Program-made: the position numbers and the translations under genes
Assembly (NCBI GenBank): GCA_025916135.1
Contig: CP104793.1
Location: 4,431,762-4,495,761 of the forward strand
Reading direction: 5' to 3'
Length of the DNA: 64,000 nucleotides
Origin: Rhodobacteraceae bacterium D3-12
Lineage (GTDB): Bacteria > Pseudomonadota > Alphaproteobacteria > Rhodobacterales > Rhodobacteraceae
In this document: in pieces, positions 33,772 to 43,265 of the stretch
Layout of the letters: every line of letters starts with the position of its first letter
How positions within the stretch are numbered: position 1 is the stretch's first letter
Notes under the pieces: generated by a model
Told to the model about the DNA's origin: nothing
The model's database searches: none
Seen by the model: the letters and a program-made list of their open reading frames with translations, nothing else

Positions 33772-35247
33772 ATGTCATTCATGAAACTGGGCGCGGTGAG
33801 CGCGCTTGCAATGCTGATGGCGGGGGCCGCTGTGGCCAAGACCGACATCACGGTGGCGATGCAGCTTGAACCGCCGCATCTGGACCCGACGAGCGCGGCT
33901 GCGGGCGCGATTGACTCGGTGCTTTATTCCAACGTGTTTGAGGGGCTGACGCGGTTCGGCGCGGATGGCAGCGTGAACCCCGGTCTGGCCAAAAGCTGGG
34001 ACATTTCGGAAGACGGGCTGACCTATACCTTCCATCTGAACGAGGGGGTGAAATTTCACGACGGATCGGCGATGGACGCCGAGGACGTGAAGTTCAGCCT
34101 TGACCGTGCCCGCGCCGAAGACAGCGCGAACGCGCAAAAGGCGCTGTTTGCGACGATTGCCAGCGTTGATGTGGTTGACCCGATGACCGTCAAGGTCACC
34201 TTGAGCGAGCCGAATGGTGCGTTTCTGTTCAACATGGCGTGGGGCGATGCGGTGATCGTGGCGCCAGAGAGCATCGAGACCATCAAGCAGACACCGATTG
34301 GCACCGGCGCGTTCAAGTTCACCAACTGGGTTCAGGGCGACAATATCACCTTGGAAAAGAACGGTGAGTATTGGGGCACCCCGGCCAAGCTGGATAAGGT
34401 GACGTTCAAGTTCATCAGCGACCCGACCGCGGCGTTTGCAGCCGTGATGGCGGAAGATGTCGACGCGTTCGCGGGCTTTCCCGCGCCGGAGAACATTCCG
34501 CAGTTTGAGGCCGATCCGCGGTTTCAGGTGATCCTTGGCAACACCGAAGGTGAGACGATCCTGTCGACCAACAACAAGATGCCGCCGCTGGACAACGTCA
34601 AAGTGCGCAAGGCGATTGCCCATGCGATTGACCGTCAGGCGATCATTGACGGGGCGATGTTTGGCCTTGGCACGCCGATTGGCACGCATTTTGCGCCGCA
34701 CCATCCCGATTATGTCGATCTGACCGGCAATTCGCAGTATGACCCGGAGCTGGCCAAGAAGCTGTTGGCCGAGGCCGGCTTTGCCGACGGGTTCAAAACC
34801 ACGCTGAAGCTGCCGCCGCCGTCTTATGCGCGTCGCGGAGGCGAGATCATTGCCGCACAGTTGCGCGCCGTGGGGATCGAGGCCGAGATTAGCAATCTGG
34901 AATGGGCGCAATGGCTTGAGCAGGTGTTCAAGGGCAAGGATTTCGGTTTGACCATTGTCAGCCATACCGAGCCGATGGACATCGGGATTTATGCCCGCCC
35001 GGATTACTATTTCCAATATGACAACCCGGCGTTTCAGGCGCTGAACACCAAGCTGGGTGTGGAAACCGATCCGTCGATGCGCTCGAAGCTGTTGAGCGAG
35101 ATGCAGACGGTCATCTCGACAGATTATGTGAACGGTTATCTGTTCCAACTGGCCTATCCGACGATTGCCAAGAAGGGCATCACCGGGCTTTGGAAAGATG
35201 CGCCGACGCAGGCTGTGGATATGACGGCGGTTGAGTGGGCCGAGTGA
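33772..35247 (+). CDS. ABC transporter substrate-binding protein, family 5 (peptide/opine type)
   Basis: 491 residues. Signal peptide MSFMKLGAVSALAMLMAGAAVA (start at 33772 follows GGAGTTATGAT). The mature part is SBP family 5: LEPPHLDPTSAAAGAIDSVLYSNVFEGLTRF, LAKSWDISEDGLTYTFHLNEGVKFHDG, RKAIAHAIDRQAIIDGAMFGLG and a late NPAFQALNTKLG. It binds a solute in the periplasm. It opens the transporter operon with the two permeases and the fused ATPase. Substrate not known; family members take peptides, opines, glutathione or other amide compounds. Confidence 0.9.
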   Translation: MSFMKLGAVSALAMLMAGAAVAKTDITVAMQLEPPHLDPTSAAAGAIDSVLYSNVFEGLTRFGADGSVNPGLAKSWDISEDGLTYTFHLNEGVKFHDGSAMDAEDVKFSLDRARAEDSANAQKALFATIASVDVVDPMTVKVTLSEPNGAFLFNMAWGDAVIVAPESIETIKQTPIGTGAFKFTNWVQGDNITLEKNGEYWGTPAKLDKVTFKFISDPTAAFAAVMAEDVDAFAGFPAPENIPQFEADPRFQVILGNTEGETILSTNNKMPPLDNVKVRKAIAHAIDRQAIIDGAMFGLGTPIGTHFAPHHPDYVDLTGNSQYDPELAKKLLAEAGFADGFKTTLKLPPPSYARRGGEIIAAQLRAVGIEAEISNLEWAQWLEQVFKGKDFGLTIVSHTEPMDIGIYARPDYYFQYDNPAFQALNTKLGVETDPSMRSKLLSEMQTVISTDYVNGYLFQLAYPTIAKKGITGLWKDAPTQAVDMTAVEWAE

Positions 35248-35378
35248 TCCATTCGGTCGAGTAAGGTGTGGCGGGCCGCCCCCGGGAGCGCGCCCGCCCA
35301 CCCACCCCGCGCACCCGGGGGGCCTGGTGCGAAGTGAACGCGGATTTGCCAATGGATGTTCCGGGTGATGTGTCTGGG

Positions 35379-35410
35379 CCTCCGGCGGGAGTATTTTTCG
35401 AAGATGAAGG
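35379..35410 (+). repeat. dispersed repeat copy D
   Basis: CCTCCGGCGGGAGTATTTTT followed by CGAAGATGAAGG, the core shared with copies A-C. Lies between the substrate-binding gene and the first permease. Confidence 0.6.
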
Positions 35411-35441
35411 TAGGTGAGCCGATGATTTCGCAGGGCGCGGG

Positions 35442-36389
35442 ATGCTGAGGTATGTCTTGAAGCGGTTGTTTTCGCTGGCGCTATCGCTGGTGGTGGCGAG
35501 CTTTGTGATTTTCCTCATGGTGGAGGTCGTTCCGGGAGATCCGGCGGCTTACATGTTGGGAATCAATGCAACCGATGAGACATTGAACGCGCTGCGTGAT
35601 CAGCTTGGGCTGAGCGGGAGCTTGGTCGAGCGGTATCTGGCGTGGGTCGGGGGCATGGTGCAGGGCGATTTCGGCACCTCGTATACCTATCGCACGCCGG
35701 TGGCGGAGATGATTGGCGAGCGGTTGTGGATTTCCCTTCCGCTGGCGATTTATGCGCTGACGCTGTCGACGGTGATTGCCTTTCCGGCCGGGATTTGGGC
35801 GGCGAGCAAGCGCGGATCGGTGGTGGACACGGTGGTGATGGGGGTGACGCAATTGGGCGTGGCGATCCCGAACTTCTGGTTTGCGATGCTGATGGTATTG
35901 GTGTTTGCGATCAACCTGCAATGGTTTAGCGCCGGGGGATTTGTCGGCTGGGATGCGGGCTTTTTCGCCGCTTTGAAGAGCCTGACCTTGCCGGCGATTG
36001 CGCTGGCTTTGCCGCAGGCGAGCATTCTGGCGCGGGTGATGCGGTCTTCCTTGCTGGACACATTGAGCGAGGATTTCGTGCGCACCGCGCGGGCGAAGGG
36101 GTTGAACAAGCGCCAAGCGTTGTGGCGGCATGCGTTGCGCAATGCGTTGATCCCGGTGTTGACGATCATCGGCTTGCAGTTTTCGTTTTTGATGGCGGGG
36201 GCGATCATCATTGAGAACGTGTTTTATTTGCCGGGTCTGGGTCGGTTGGTGTTTCAGAGCATTTCGGCGCGGGATTTGATCGTGGTGGAATCGGTTGTCA
36301 TGCTGCTCGTGTTTGCCGTGATTGTGGTGAATTTTGCCGTCGACATTGCCTATGCGATTGTCGATCCGAGATTGAGGACGCGGGTATGA
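35442..36389 (+). CDS. ABC transporter permease, DppB-like
   Basis: 315 residues. Six membrane helices beginning LRYVLKRLFSLALSLVVASFVIFLMVEVVPGDP (typical DppB start), the EAA-type loop RVMRSSLLDTLSEDFVRTARAKGLNKRQALWRHALRNALIPVLTIIGLQF and the final IENVFYLPGLGRL. Forms the inner-membrane channel with the DppC-like subunit. Overlaps the next gene by four bases (ATGA). Confidence 0.92.
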   Translation: MLRYVLKRLFSLALSLVVASFVIFLMVEVVPGDPAAYMLGINATDETLNALRDQLGLSGSLVERYLAWVGGMVQGDFGTSYTYRTPVAEMIGERLWISLPLAIYALTLSTVIAFPAGIWAASKRGSVVDTVVMGVTQLGVAIPNFWFAMLMVLVFAINLQWFSAGGFVGWDAGFFAALKSLTLPAIALALPQASILARVMRSSLLDTLSEDFVRTARAKGLNKRQALWRHALRNALIPVLTIIGLQFSFLMAGAIIIENVFYLPGLGRLVFQSISARDLIVVESVVMLLVFAVIVVNFAVDIAYAIVDPRLRTRV

Positions 36390-37240
36390 GCGGGGTGGAA
36401 ATAACGCTGGGCCGTGCCGCGCTTGGGAACCGGTCGTTGATGCTGGGTGTGGTGTTGACGGGCGTGTTCGTGCTGGGCGCGCTGATCAGCTTCCTGTGGG
36501 TGCCCTATGACATCACGCAGCTGGACATTCCCAACAAGATCAAGGGCCCGAGCGGGGCGCACCCGTTGGGGACAGACCATTTCGGGCGCGATATCCTGAG
36601 CATGATTATGGTCGGGGCGCGGACCTCGATCGCGGTGGCGTTGGTGGCTGTGGGGATCGGCATGGGCCTTGGTGTGCCGCTGGGTCTGGCGGCGGCGGCG
36701 CGCAAGGGGTCGTTGCTGGACGAGGTGATCATGCGGGGCAATGATCTGGTGTTTGCGTTCCCGAGCCTGTTGATTGCGATCATGATCACGGCAGTCTTTG
36801 GCGCGAGCGCGTTGAACGCGATCATCGCCATCGGGATATTCAACATTCCGGTGTTTGCGCGTCTGGTGCGCGGGGCAGCGTTGAGCCTTTGGACGCGGGA
36901 TTATGTGTTGGCGGCGCGGGTGTCTGGCAAGGGGGCTGCGCGGATTTCGATGGAGCATATCCTTCCCAATGTGACGAACCTGTTGATCGTGCAGGGCACG
37001 ATCCAGTTTTCGCTGGGCATCCTCGCAGAGGCGGGCTTGTCCTATGTGGGGCTTGGGGCGCAGCCGCCGATCCCGAGTTGGGGGCGCATGCTGGCCGATA
37101 GCCAGACGATGATTTCATTTGCACCACATATGGCGTTGTTTCCGGGGCTGGCGATTTTGCTGACCGTGTTGGGGTTGAACCTGATGGGGGATGGGTTGCG
37201 CGATCTGCTGGACCCGAAGTTACGGCGGGCGAAGCGATGA
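36386..37240 (+). CDS. ABC transporter permease, DppC-like
   Basis: 284 residues. HPLGTDHFGRDILSMIMVGARTSIAVALVAVGIGMGLGVPLGLAAA and the EAA loop YVLAARVSGKGAARISMEHILPNVTNLLIVQGTIQFSLGILAEAGLSYVGLGAQPPIPSWGRML are standard for DppC. It starts with an ATGA overlap on the DppB-like gene and precedes the fused ATPase by 178 bases, with a dispersed repeat in that gap. Confidence 0.92.
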   Translation: MSGVEITLGRAALGNRSLMLGVVLTGVFVLGALISFLWVPYDITQLDIPNKIKGPSGAHPLGTDHFGRDILSMIMVGARTSIAVALVAVGIGMGLGVPLGLAAAARKGSLLDEVIMRGNDLVFAFPSLLIAIMITAVFGASALNAIIAIGIFNIPVFARLVRGAALSLWTRDYVLAARVSGKGAARISMEHILPNVTNLLIVQGTIQFSLGILAEAGLSYVGLGAQPPIPSWGRMLADSQTMISFAPHMALFPGLAILLTVLGLNLMGDGLRDLLDPKLRRAKR

Positions 37241-37350
37241 TGGGGTCGTTGGCACGTGAGCGCGGAGCGGTCTTCTACACTGCCGCATTAGGACGTGAGG
37301 GGGCAGCCCACCGACCTCAAAGGCACTTCAGCCCGCGCCGCTTCTTCTGT

Positions 37351-37392
37351 TTGGAAATACCTCGGGGGGTGTGGGGGGCTGGCCCCCCACTT
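37351..37392 (-). repeat. dispersed repeat copy E (inverse orientation)
   Basis: Read on the minus strand it is GTGGGGGGCCAGCCCCCCAC followed by ACCCCCCGAGGTATTTCCA, matching copies A and B in reverse. Lies between the permease and the ATPase gene, where the hairpin may affect the ATPase message. Confidence 0.6.
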
Positions 37393-37418
37393 GGACCTGC
37401 GGCGTGGGGGACTGTGGC

Positions 37419-39005
37419 ATGAGCTTGTTGGAGATCGAGGGGCTGGATCTGAGCATTCACGGGACGGAAATCCTTCATTCCGTGTCGTTTTCCGTGGCGC
37501 CGGGGCAGATTGTCGGGGTGATCGGAGAGAGTGGCTCGGGCAAGTCGATGACGGCGTTTGCGGTGATGCAGCTGTTGCCGGATGGGGCGGAGTGTCGCGG
37601 GCAGGTCCGGCTGGGCGGGCACGATGTTCTGGCGATGGATGAGCGGGCGCTTTGCGGGATGCGCGGCAATGAGGTGGGGATGGTGTTTCAGGAGCCGATG
37701 ACGGCTTTGAACCCGATCAAGCCGATTGGTGTGCAGGTGGCCGAGACGATCCTGATCCATGAAAAGGTGAGCCGAGCCGAGGCGATGGCCCGGGCGCGCG
37801 AGGCGTTGAACCGTTGCGAATTGCCGGAAGAGAAATTTCCGATGAGCCGCTATCCGCATGAGTTGAGCGGCGGGCAGCGCCAGCGTGTGGTGATGGCGAT
37901 GGCGATTGCCTTGCGCCCGAAGCTGTTGATTGCGGACGAGCCGACCACCGCGTTGGATGTCACGACGCAGGCCGAGGTTTTGCGCCTTCTCAAGCGGCTG
38001 GTACGAGAAGACGGCATGGGCTGTATGTTGATCACCCATGACCTTGCCGTGGTGGCGGATATGGCGGATGAGATCGTCATTATGCGCCGGGGCGAGGTGG
38101 TGGAGGCCGGGGCCACGGCGGATGTGTTCACCGAGATGAAGCACCCCTATACCCGCGCGTTGTTCGAGGCATCGGGGCATCAGCCGGATCGGGTGGCGCA
38201 GGTTGAGGGCACGCCCTTGCTGGAGGTGCGGGATGTGGTGCGGGACTATGCCTTGCCGCGCACAAAGCTGTTCCAGCCGCAGGGGTATTTCCGCGCTGTG
38301 AAGGGCGTGAGCCTGACCATTGAGCGGGGTGAGAGCCTTGGGCTGGTCGGGGAATCGGGCTGCGGGAAATCGACCCTGACACGGGCCATTCTGGGGTTGG
38401 AAGAGGTTCAGAGCGGCGAGATCCGGCTGGATGGCGAGCCGGTGTTTAGCGGGCATGTGCCCAACCGCGACGTCAGGCGCAAAATGCAGGTGGTGTTTCA
38501 GGACCCCTATGGCAGTTTCAATCCGCGCTGGAAGGTGGCGCCCTTGGTTGCGGAGCCGTTTCATTTGCTGGACGCGCGGCCCGCAGATTGGCGCGAACAG
38601 GTGGCGCAGGTGTTGGAGGCCGTGGGGATCGGCGCGGACGCGATGGAGCGTTACATCCACGAGTTCAGCGGTGGGCAGCGGCAGCGGATCGCGATTGCGC
38701 GGGCGTTGATCCTGCGCCCTGAGTTGGTGGTTCTGGACGAGGCGGTGTCGGCGCTGGATGTGAGCATCCGGGCGCAGATATTGGATCTGTTGGCGTCCTT
38801 GCAGGAAGAGTTCGGCCTGTCATATCTGTTCATCAGTCATGATCTGAGCGTGGTGCGCAATGTGACCGACCGGGTGTTGGTGATGCAGTCCGGCGAGATC
38901 GTGGAAGAGGGCGAGACGGGGGCGGTGTTTGACAACCCGCAGCATGCCTATACCAAGCAGTTGATTGCGGCGGCGCCGGTGCTGCCCGATCTGGGAGCGG
39001 CGTAA
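37419..39005 (+). CDS. fused ABC transporter ATPase, DppD-DppF type
   Basis: 528 residues from ATG 37419. Two complete ATP-binding modules: Walker [13 protein letters not shown] with signature [16 protein letters not shown] and Walker [13 protein letters not shown], then Walker [13 protein letters not shown] with [16 protein letters not shown] and [12 protein letters not shown]. Each ends in the oligopeptide-transporter C-terminal extension ([13 protein letters not shown] and [12 protein letters not shown]). One chain replaces the usual DppD and DppF pair. Powers the DppB/C-like channel. Confidence 0.92.
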   Translation: MSLLEIEGLDLSIHGTEILHSVSFSVAPGQIVGVIGESGSGKSMTAFAVMQLLPDGAECRGQVRLGGHDVLAMDERALCGMRGNEVGMVFQEPMTALNPIKPIGVQVAETILIHEKVSRAEAMARAREALNRCELPEEKFPMSRYPHELSGGQRQRVVMAMAIALRPKLLIADEPTTALDVTTQAEVLRLLKRLVREDGMGCMLITHDLAVVADMADEIVIMRRGEVVEAGATADVFTEMKHPYTRALFEASGHQPDRVAQVEGTPLLEVRDVVRDYALPRTKLFQPQGYFRAVKGVSLTIERGESLGLVGESGCGKSTLTRAILGLEEVQSGEIRLDGEPVFSGHVPNRDVRRKMQVVFQDPYGSFNPRWKVAPLVAEPFHLLDARPADWREQVAQVLEAVGIGADAMERYIHEFSGGQRQRIAIARALILRPELVVLDEAVSALDVSIRAQILDLLASLQEEFGLSYLFISHDLSVVRNVTDRVLVMQSGEIVEEGETGAVFDNPQHAYTKQLIAAAPVLPDLGAA

Positions 39006-39060
39006 GGACGGCCGGGGCCGGAATGAGAAATTTGCAAAGATGAAAGTTAAGGGGGGCGAT

Positions 39061-40511
39061 ATGGGCCTTGAAGATCTGTGGTTTGATCCGTCGAAGTGTT
39101 TGATTGACGGCGAGTGGGTGCCTGCCGAGGGAGGCGGGGTTTTGCCATTGATGAACCCGTCGACCGGCGAGCAGATTGGCGAGATTGCGCGGGCGCAGGC
39201 GGGGGATGTAGACGCCGCCGTGGGCGCGGCGCAAGCGGCTTACGATTCAGTTTGGTCGCGCACGCCAGCGGTGGAGCGGGGCCGGATTCTGGCGCGGCTG
39301 GGCCGGTTGGTTGAGGAGAAGGTCGACGCACTGGCGCGGATCGAGGCGCTGGACGTGGGCAAGCCGCTGAAGCAGGCGCGCGCCGATGCCGTGGCTCTGG
39401 CGCGATACATGGAGTTTTACGCAGGTGCCGCCGACAAGCTGATGGGGGATACGATCCCTTATCTGGACGGCTATACGGTTTATACGCTGCGCGAGCCGCA
39501 CGGGGTGACGGCGCATATCGTGCCGTGGAATTACCCGATGCAGATTATCGGGCGGTCTGTCGGGGCGGCTTTGGCGGCGGGGAATGCCTGTGTTTTGAAG
39601 CCAGCCGAGGATGCCTGTTTGACGGCGCTGGCCTTTGCCGATCTGGCCAAGGCGGCGGGCCTACCGGATGGGGTGTTGAACGTGGTTCCGGGCCTTGGCG
39701 CAGAGAGCGGCGCGGCCTTGTCCGGGCACAGCGGCGTGCATCATGTGAGTTTTACCGGGTCGGTGGCCACGGGCGCGATGATTCAGGCGGCAGCAGCGAA
39801 GAATGTGGTGCCGGTGACGCTTGAGCTGGGTGGGAAGAGCCCGCAACTGGTGTTTGAAGATGCCGATCTAGACGCGGCGCTGCCGTTTTTGGTGAATGCG
39901 GGGGTGCAGAATGCCGGGCAGACCTGTTCGGCGTCGTCGCGCATTTTGGTGCAGCGTAAGATTTATGATGAGGTCGTGAGCCGGATGGGCGAACGCTATG
40001 GCGCGCTGCGCGTCGGGGCGGCGATGGATGATCTGGATGTGGGGCCGTTGATTTCGGCCAAGCAGAAGGGGATCGTTGACGGGTTCATCGGGCAGGGCAG
40101 TGATTTGGAGGTCGCCGGTCAGGGCCAGTTGGTGAATGCGCCGGAGGGGGGAATTTCGTCTCTCCGACGTTGTTTGCCGGGGTGAGTGCCGCGCATTCCC
40201 TTGCCAGGGACGAGATTTTCGGACCTGTTCAGGTGGCGATCCCGTTTGATGATGAAGAAGAGGCCGTGGCGATTGCCAACGGCACGGATTACGGGCTTGT
40301 CGCCAGCGTTTGGAGCCAGAATGGCGCGCGGCAGATGCGGTTGGCCAAGGCGATCCGGGCGGGGCAGGTTTTCCTGAATAACTATGGTGCGGGGGGCGGT
40401 GTTGAGCTGCCGTTTGGCGGCATCGGCAAGTCGGGGCACGGACGCGAGAAAGGGTTCGAGGCGCTTTACGGGTTTACCACGCTCAAAACCGTGGCGGCGT
40501 TTCACGGGTGA
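39061..40511 (+). pseudogene. NAD-dependent aldehyde dehydrogenase (betaine-aldehyde type), frameshifted
   Basis: Start at ATG 39061 (alternative 39040). The first frame carries LIDGEWVPAEGGGVLPLMNPSTG, ITPWN-like HIVPWNYPMQ, VSFTGSVATG, LELGGKSPQLVFEDADLD and NAGQTCSASSRILVQ (ELGG Glu and QTC Cys, both active-site residues). It ends in a false tail at 40185. From about 40150 the second frame continues FVSPTLFAGVSAAHSLARDEIFGPV to 40511. The frames join if the G-run at 40146-40151 had seven bases instead of six (APEGGNFVSPTLFAG). Intact length would be 483 residues. Probably a homopolymer error. It follows the ABC operon and precedes the SDR, so it fits oxidation of an aldehyde from the transported compound. 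Confidence 0.85.
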
Positions 40512-40978
40512 GGGACGACGCGGCAGACTTGCGGCTTGAGGGGGTCACGGCCTTGGCCCGTGAGGTGCGCGTTTTTCTTGAGCCGCATTGGCAGGCGTGG
40601 CACCGCAAGCGCGGATCGCCGCCCGGTAAGCGGACCCTGTCAGAGGGGACGTGCGGGCGGTCGTCGCGGTTTTTATACGAGGTGATGCGCGCGCAAGGGT
40701 TTCAAGCGGAGATGGCCTTTGGCTCTCCGATCGAGTGCGATTGCGGGTATCGGAGCGATGCGGGCTGGAAGGGGCATGCTTGGGTCGAGCTTGGCTGTCA
40801 CGCCTGTATAATCGACGTGACGGCGGACCAGTTTGGCGATGCGCCGGTGGTGGTGGCGCCGTTGGATGACCCGCGATACCGGCGCGGGGCGGATGTGGCC
40901 GAGCCGCATTGGATTGCCGAGCGTCAGCGTGTGGCGGAAGAGTTGATGGACCTGTGGCGCGCGGCGCGCAGGGTGTAG
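40508..40978 (+). CDS. protein of unknown function, possible cysteine-protease/transglutaminase fold
   Basis: 156 residues, GTG start overlapping the dehydrogenase stop by four bases. EGTCGRSSRFLYEVM, GHAWVELGCHACIIDVTADQF provide a spaced Cys-His-Asp order like that of transglutaminase-like or papain-like proteins. CDCGYRSDAGWKGHAW adds a second cysteine pair. The triad is inferred from spacing only. No signal peptide; cytosolic. Function unknown, and tied to the catabolic cluster by co-translation. Confidence 0.55.
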   Translation: MRDDAADLRLEGVTALAREVRVFLEPHWQAWHRKRGSPPGKRTLSEGTCGRSSRFLYEVMRAQGFQAEMAFGSPIECDCGYRSDAGWKGHAWVELGCHACIIDVTADQFGDAPVVVAPLDDPRYRRGADVAEPHWIAERQRVAEELMDLWRAARRV

Positions 40979-41022
40979 AATTTGCCCCATATTTCCGGGG
41001 CGTATGGAGAGAGGGAAGAGAC

Positions 41023-41769
41023 ATGAGACTGAACGGAAAACGGGCGATCATTACCGGCGCGGCGAGCGGCTTTGGCGCAGGGATTGCGCGGAAATTCGTG
41101 GCCGAGGGCGCGCAGGTGATGATTGTCGATCTGAACCATGACGGGGCGATGGGCGTGGCAGAGGAGCTGGGTCAGGGATCGTTCGGGTCGGCGGCGAATG
41201 TGGCCGACAAGGCGGATGTTGCACGGGTCGTCAAAGAAGCGCGTGAGGTGATGGGCGGTGTCGATCTGTTGGTCAACAACGCCGGTGTGACGCATTTGCC
41301 AGCGCCGATGGAGGACATCAGCGAAGAGGATTTCGACCGGGTGTTCGCGGTGAACTGCAAGTCGATCTATCTGTTTGCGCGCGAGCTTGCGCCGATCATG
41401 AAAGAACAGGGCAGCGGCTCAATTTTGAACGTGTCGTCCACAGCGGGATTGAGCCCGCGGCCAAATTTGAGCTGGTACAACGCCTCGAAGGGGTGGGTGA
41501 ATGTCGCGACCAAGACGATGGCCGTGGAGCTTGCCCCGAGCGGTGTGCGGGTGAATGCGATCAACCCGGTGGCGGGGGAAACGCCGCTTTTGTCGAGCTT
41601 TATGGGGCAAGACACGCCGGAAATGCGGGCGAAGTTTTTGGCGACCATCCCGTTGGGCCGGTTTTCCACGCCAGAGGACATGGCCAATGCGGCGTGTTTC
41701 CTGTGCAGCGATGAGGCGAGCATGATTACCGGCGTTTGCATGGAAGTTGACGGCGGGCGCTGTATCTGA
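41023..41769 (+). CDS. short-chain dehydrogenase/reductase (SDR)
   Basis: 248 residues from ATG 41023. AIITGAASGFGAGIARKF (TGxxxGxG cofactor motif), LLVNNAGVTH (NNAG), SILNVSSTAGL and SWYNASKGWVNVATKTM with the YxxxK catalytic pair, and a final DGGRCI. Typical classical SDR with an Asp-type NAD preference (IVDLNHDG). It is the last gene of the cluster. Substrate is not known. Confidence 0.9.
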   Translation: MRLNGKRAIITGAASGFGAGIARKFVAEGAQVMIVDLNHDGAMGVAEELGQGSFGSAANVADKADVARVVKEAREVMGGVDLLVNNAGVTHLPAPMEDISEEDFDRVFAVNCKSIYLFARELAPIMKEQGSGSILNVSSTAGLSPRPNLSWYNASKGWVNVATKTMAVELAPSGVRVNAINPVAGETPLLSSFMGQDTPEMRAKFLATIPLGRFSTPEDMANAACFLCSDEASMITGVCMEVDGGRCI

Positions 41770-42035
41770 GGCGCCCCCTCTCCGAGGGGCGGCGTGGGAG
41801 CGCTACGCCCGCCCTTGGGAGTGCAGTTAAGACGCGTGTGGCGGATGGTCCGAAGGTGGAGCAACGCCACGCGCGTGACCGGTGATCAAAGCATGCCCTC
41901 CCTGCGGGGAGGGCGGCGTGCCGGGTCATCAATCTGTGCGACGTTTGGCACGGGATGGCGTGTCGCGTCAGTTGGCATCTTGCCTCTCCCGTATGCTTAA
42001 TATTTAGTCGGCCCCAGCCGGGGAGGGCCTAAAAT
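41770..42035. other. intergenic stretch before the MFS gene
   Basis: 266 bases with G/C-rich short inverted repeats near the start (GCGCCCCCTCTCCGAGGGGC) and CCCTCCCTGCGGGGAGGGC further on, consistent with weak terminators. No gene is seen. Confidence 0.5.
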
Positions 42036-43214
42036 ATGCGCGCAGATTTGATCCTTTTGACCTTTGCCTATGTGCTGAGCCAGTTTTACCGCGCGTTTTT
42101 GGCGGTGCTGACCGAGGTGCTGGAAACCGATCTGGGGGCGAGTGCAGAGAGCCTCGCCACGGCGTCGGGGTTTTGGTTCCTGTCGTTTGCAGCGATGCAA
42201 ATTCCGGTGGGGTGGTCATTGGACCGTTTGGGGCCGCGCGTGACGGCGTCGGTGTTGTTGCTGATCGGTGGCGGTGGCGGCGCGTTGGTGTTTGCCATGG
42301 CGACGAGCCCGGCGCATGTTTCGGCGGCGATGTTGTTGATCGGCGTGGGGTGCTCGCCGGTATTGATGGCATCCTACTATATCTTTGCGAGGGTCTATTC
42401 GCCGGCGGTGTTTGCCACGTTGGCGGCGGTGATCCTTGGGGTTGGGTCCGTCGGGAACCTTGTCAGTGCCTTGCCCACCACATTGGCGGTAGAGGCGTTT
42501 GGCTGGCGCGCGGTGCTGTGGGGAATGGCGGTGATCAGCGCGGCCACGGCGTTTGGGTTGTTCGTGATGGTGCGCGACCCGGAGCGGGTGGTGAGCGATG
42601 AGAAGGGGTCGGTTTTTGATCTGTTGAAGATGCCGGCCTTGTGGCTGATCTTTCCTTTGATGTTTTTCCAATACGCCCCGGCGGCGGGGTTGCGGGGTCT
42701 TTGGATTGGTCCGTATTTCACCGATGTGTTTGGCGCGGGGGCCGGGCCGGTGGGCAGTATCACGTTGATCATGGGCGCAGCGATGATTGCGGGGACGTTC
42801 ATTTATGGCCCGCTCGACCGGATGTTGGGCACCCGCAAATGGGTGATTTTCGGTGGCAATCTGGTGGCGTTTCTGGCGATTGCCGCATTGGCCGTGTTGC
42901 CGCATGACATGATGTGGCGGGCGGTTGCCCTGTGTGCGGCGGTTGGCTTTTTCGGCGCGTCCTTTCCGGTGTTGATGGCACATGGGCGGAGTTTTTATCC
43001 GCCGCATCTGGTTGGTCGGGGTGTGACGCTGATGAACCTGTTCGCGATTGGCGGGGTTGGGGTGATGCAGGTTCTGACGGGCAAGATTTATGCGGCCGCC
43101 GAAGGGGCGGGGCGCGGGCCTGAGTATTCCTATCAGGTGTTGTTCGGGTTCTTTGCCGTCACGGTTCTGGTGGGGCTGGTGGTTTACCTGTTCTGCGAAG
43201 ATCGCACTGGCTAG
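42036..43214 (+). CDS. major facilitator superfamily transporter
   Basis: 392 residues with 12 predicted membrane helices. LGPRVTASVLLLIGGGG follows the first loop motif (DRLGPR), and HGRSFYPPHLVGRGVTLMNLFAIGG is a typical second-half segment. Direction and substrate cannot be told. It stands alone between the SDR and the MATE gene. A bidirectional terminator follows. Confidence 0.85.
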   Translation: MRADLILLTFAYVLSQFYRAFLAVLTEVLETDLGASAESLATASGFWFLSFAAMQIPVGWSLDRLGPRVTASVLLLIGGGGGALVFAMATSPAHVSAAMLLIGVGCSPVLMASYYIFARVYSPAVFATLAAVILGVGSVGNLVSALPTTLAVEAFGWRAVLWGMAVISAATAFGLFVMVRDPERVVSDEKGSVFDLLKMPALWLIFPLMFFQYAPAAGLRGLWIGPYFTDVFGAGAGPVGSITLIMGAAMIAGTFIYGPLDRMLGTRKWVIFGGNLVAFLAIAALAVLPHDMMWRAVALCAAVGFFGASFPVLMAHGRSFYPPHLVGRGVTLMNLFAIGGVGVMQVLTGKIYAAAEGAGRGPEYSYQVLFGFFAVTVLVGLVVYLFCEDRTG

Positions 43215-43229
43215 CTGCTTGGCCGAAGT

Positions 43230-43259
43230 CGCTCCGGAGGGCGTGCGCCCCCCGGAGCG
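43230..43259. terminator. bidirectional terminator between MFS and MATE genes
   Basis: Arms 43230-43243 and 43246-43259 form a 14-bp stem with one mismatch and a two-base loop, lying between the convergent stop codons at 43214 and 43266. Confidence 0.6.
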
Positions 43260-43265
43260 GTTGGT

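Noticed and set aside
33775..35352. 525-residue minus-strand open frame over the substrate-binding gene
   Set aside because: Shadow of a well-supported SBP family 5 gene; Arg/His-rich composition with no motifs.
37317..38660. 447-residue minus-strand open frame over the fused ATPase gene
   Set aside because: Antisense shadow; no domain recognisable.
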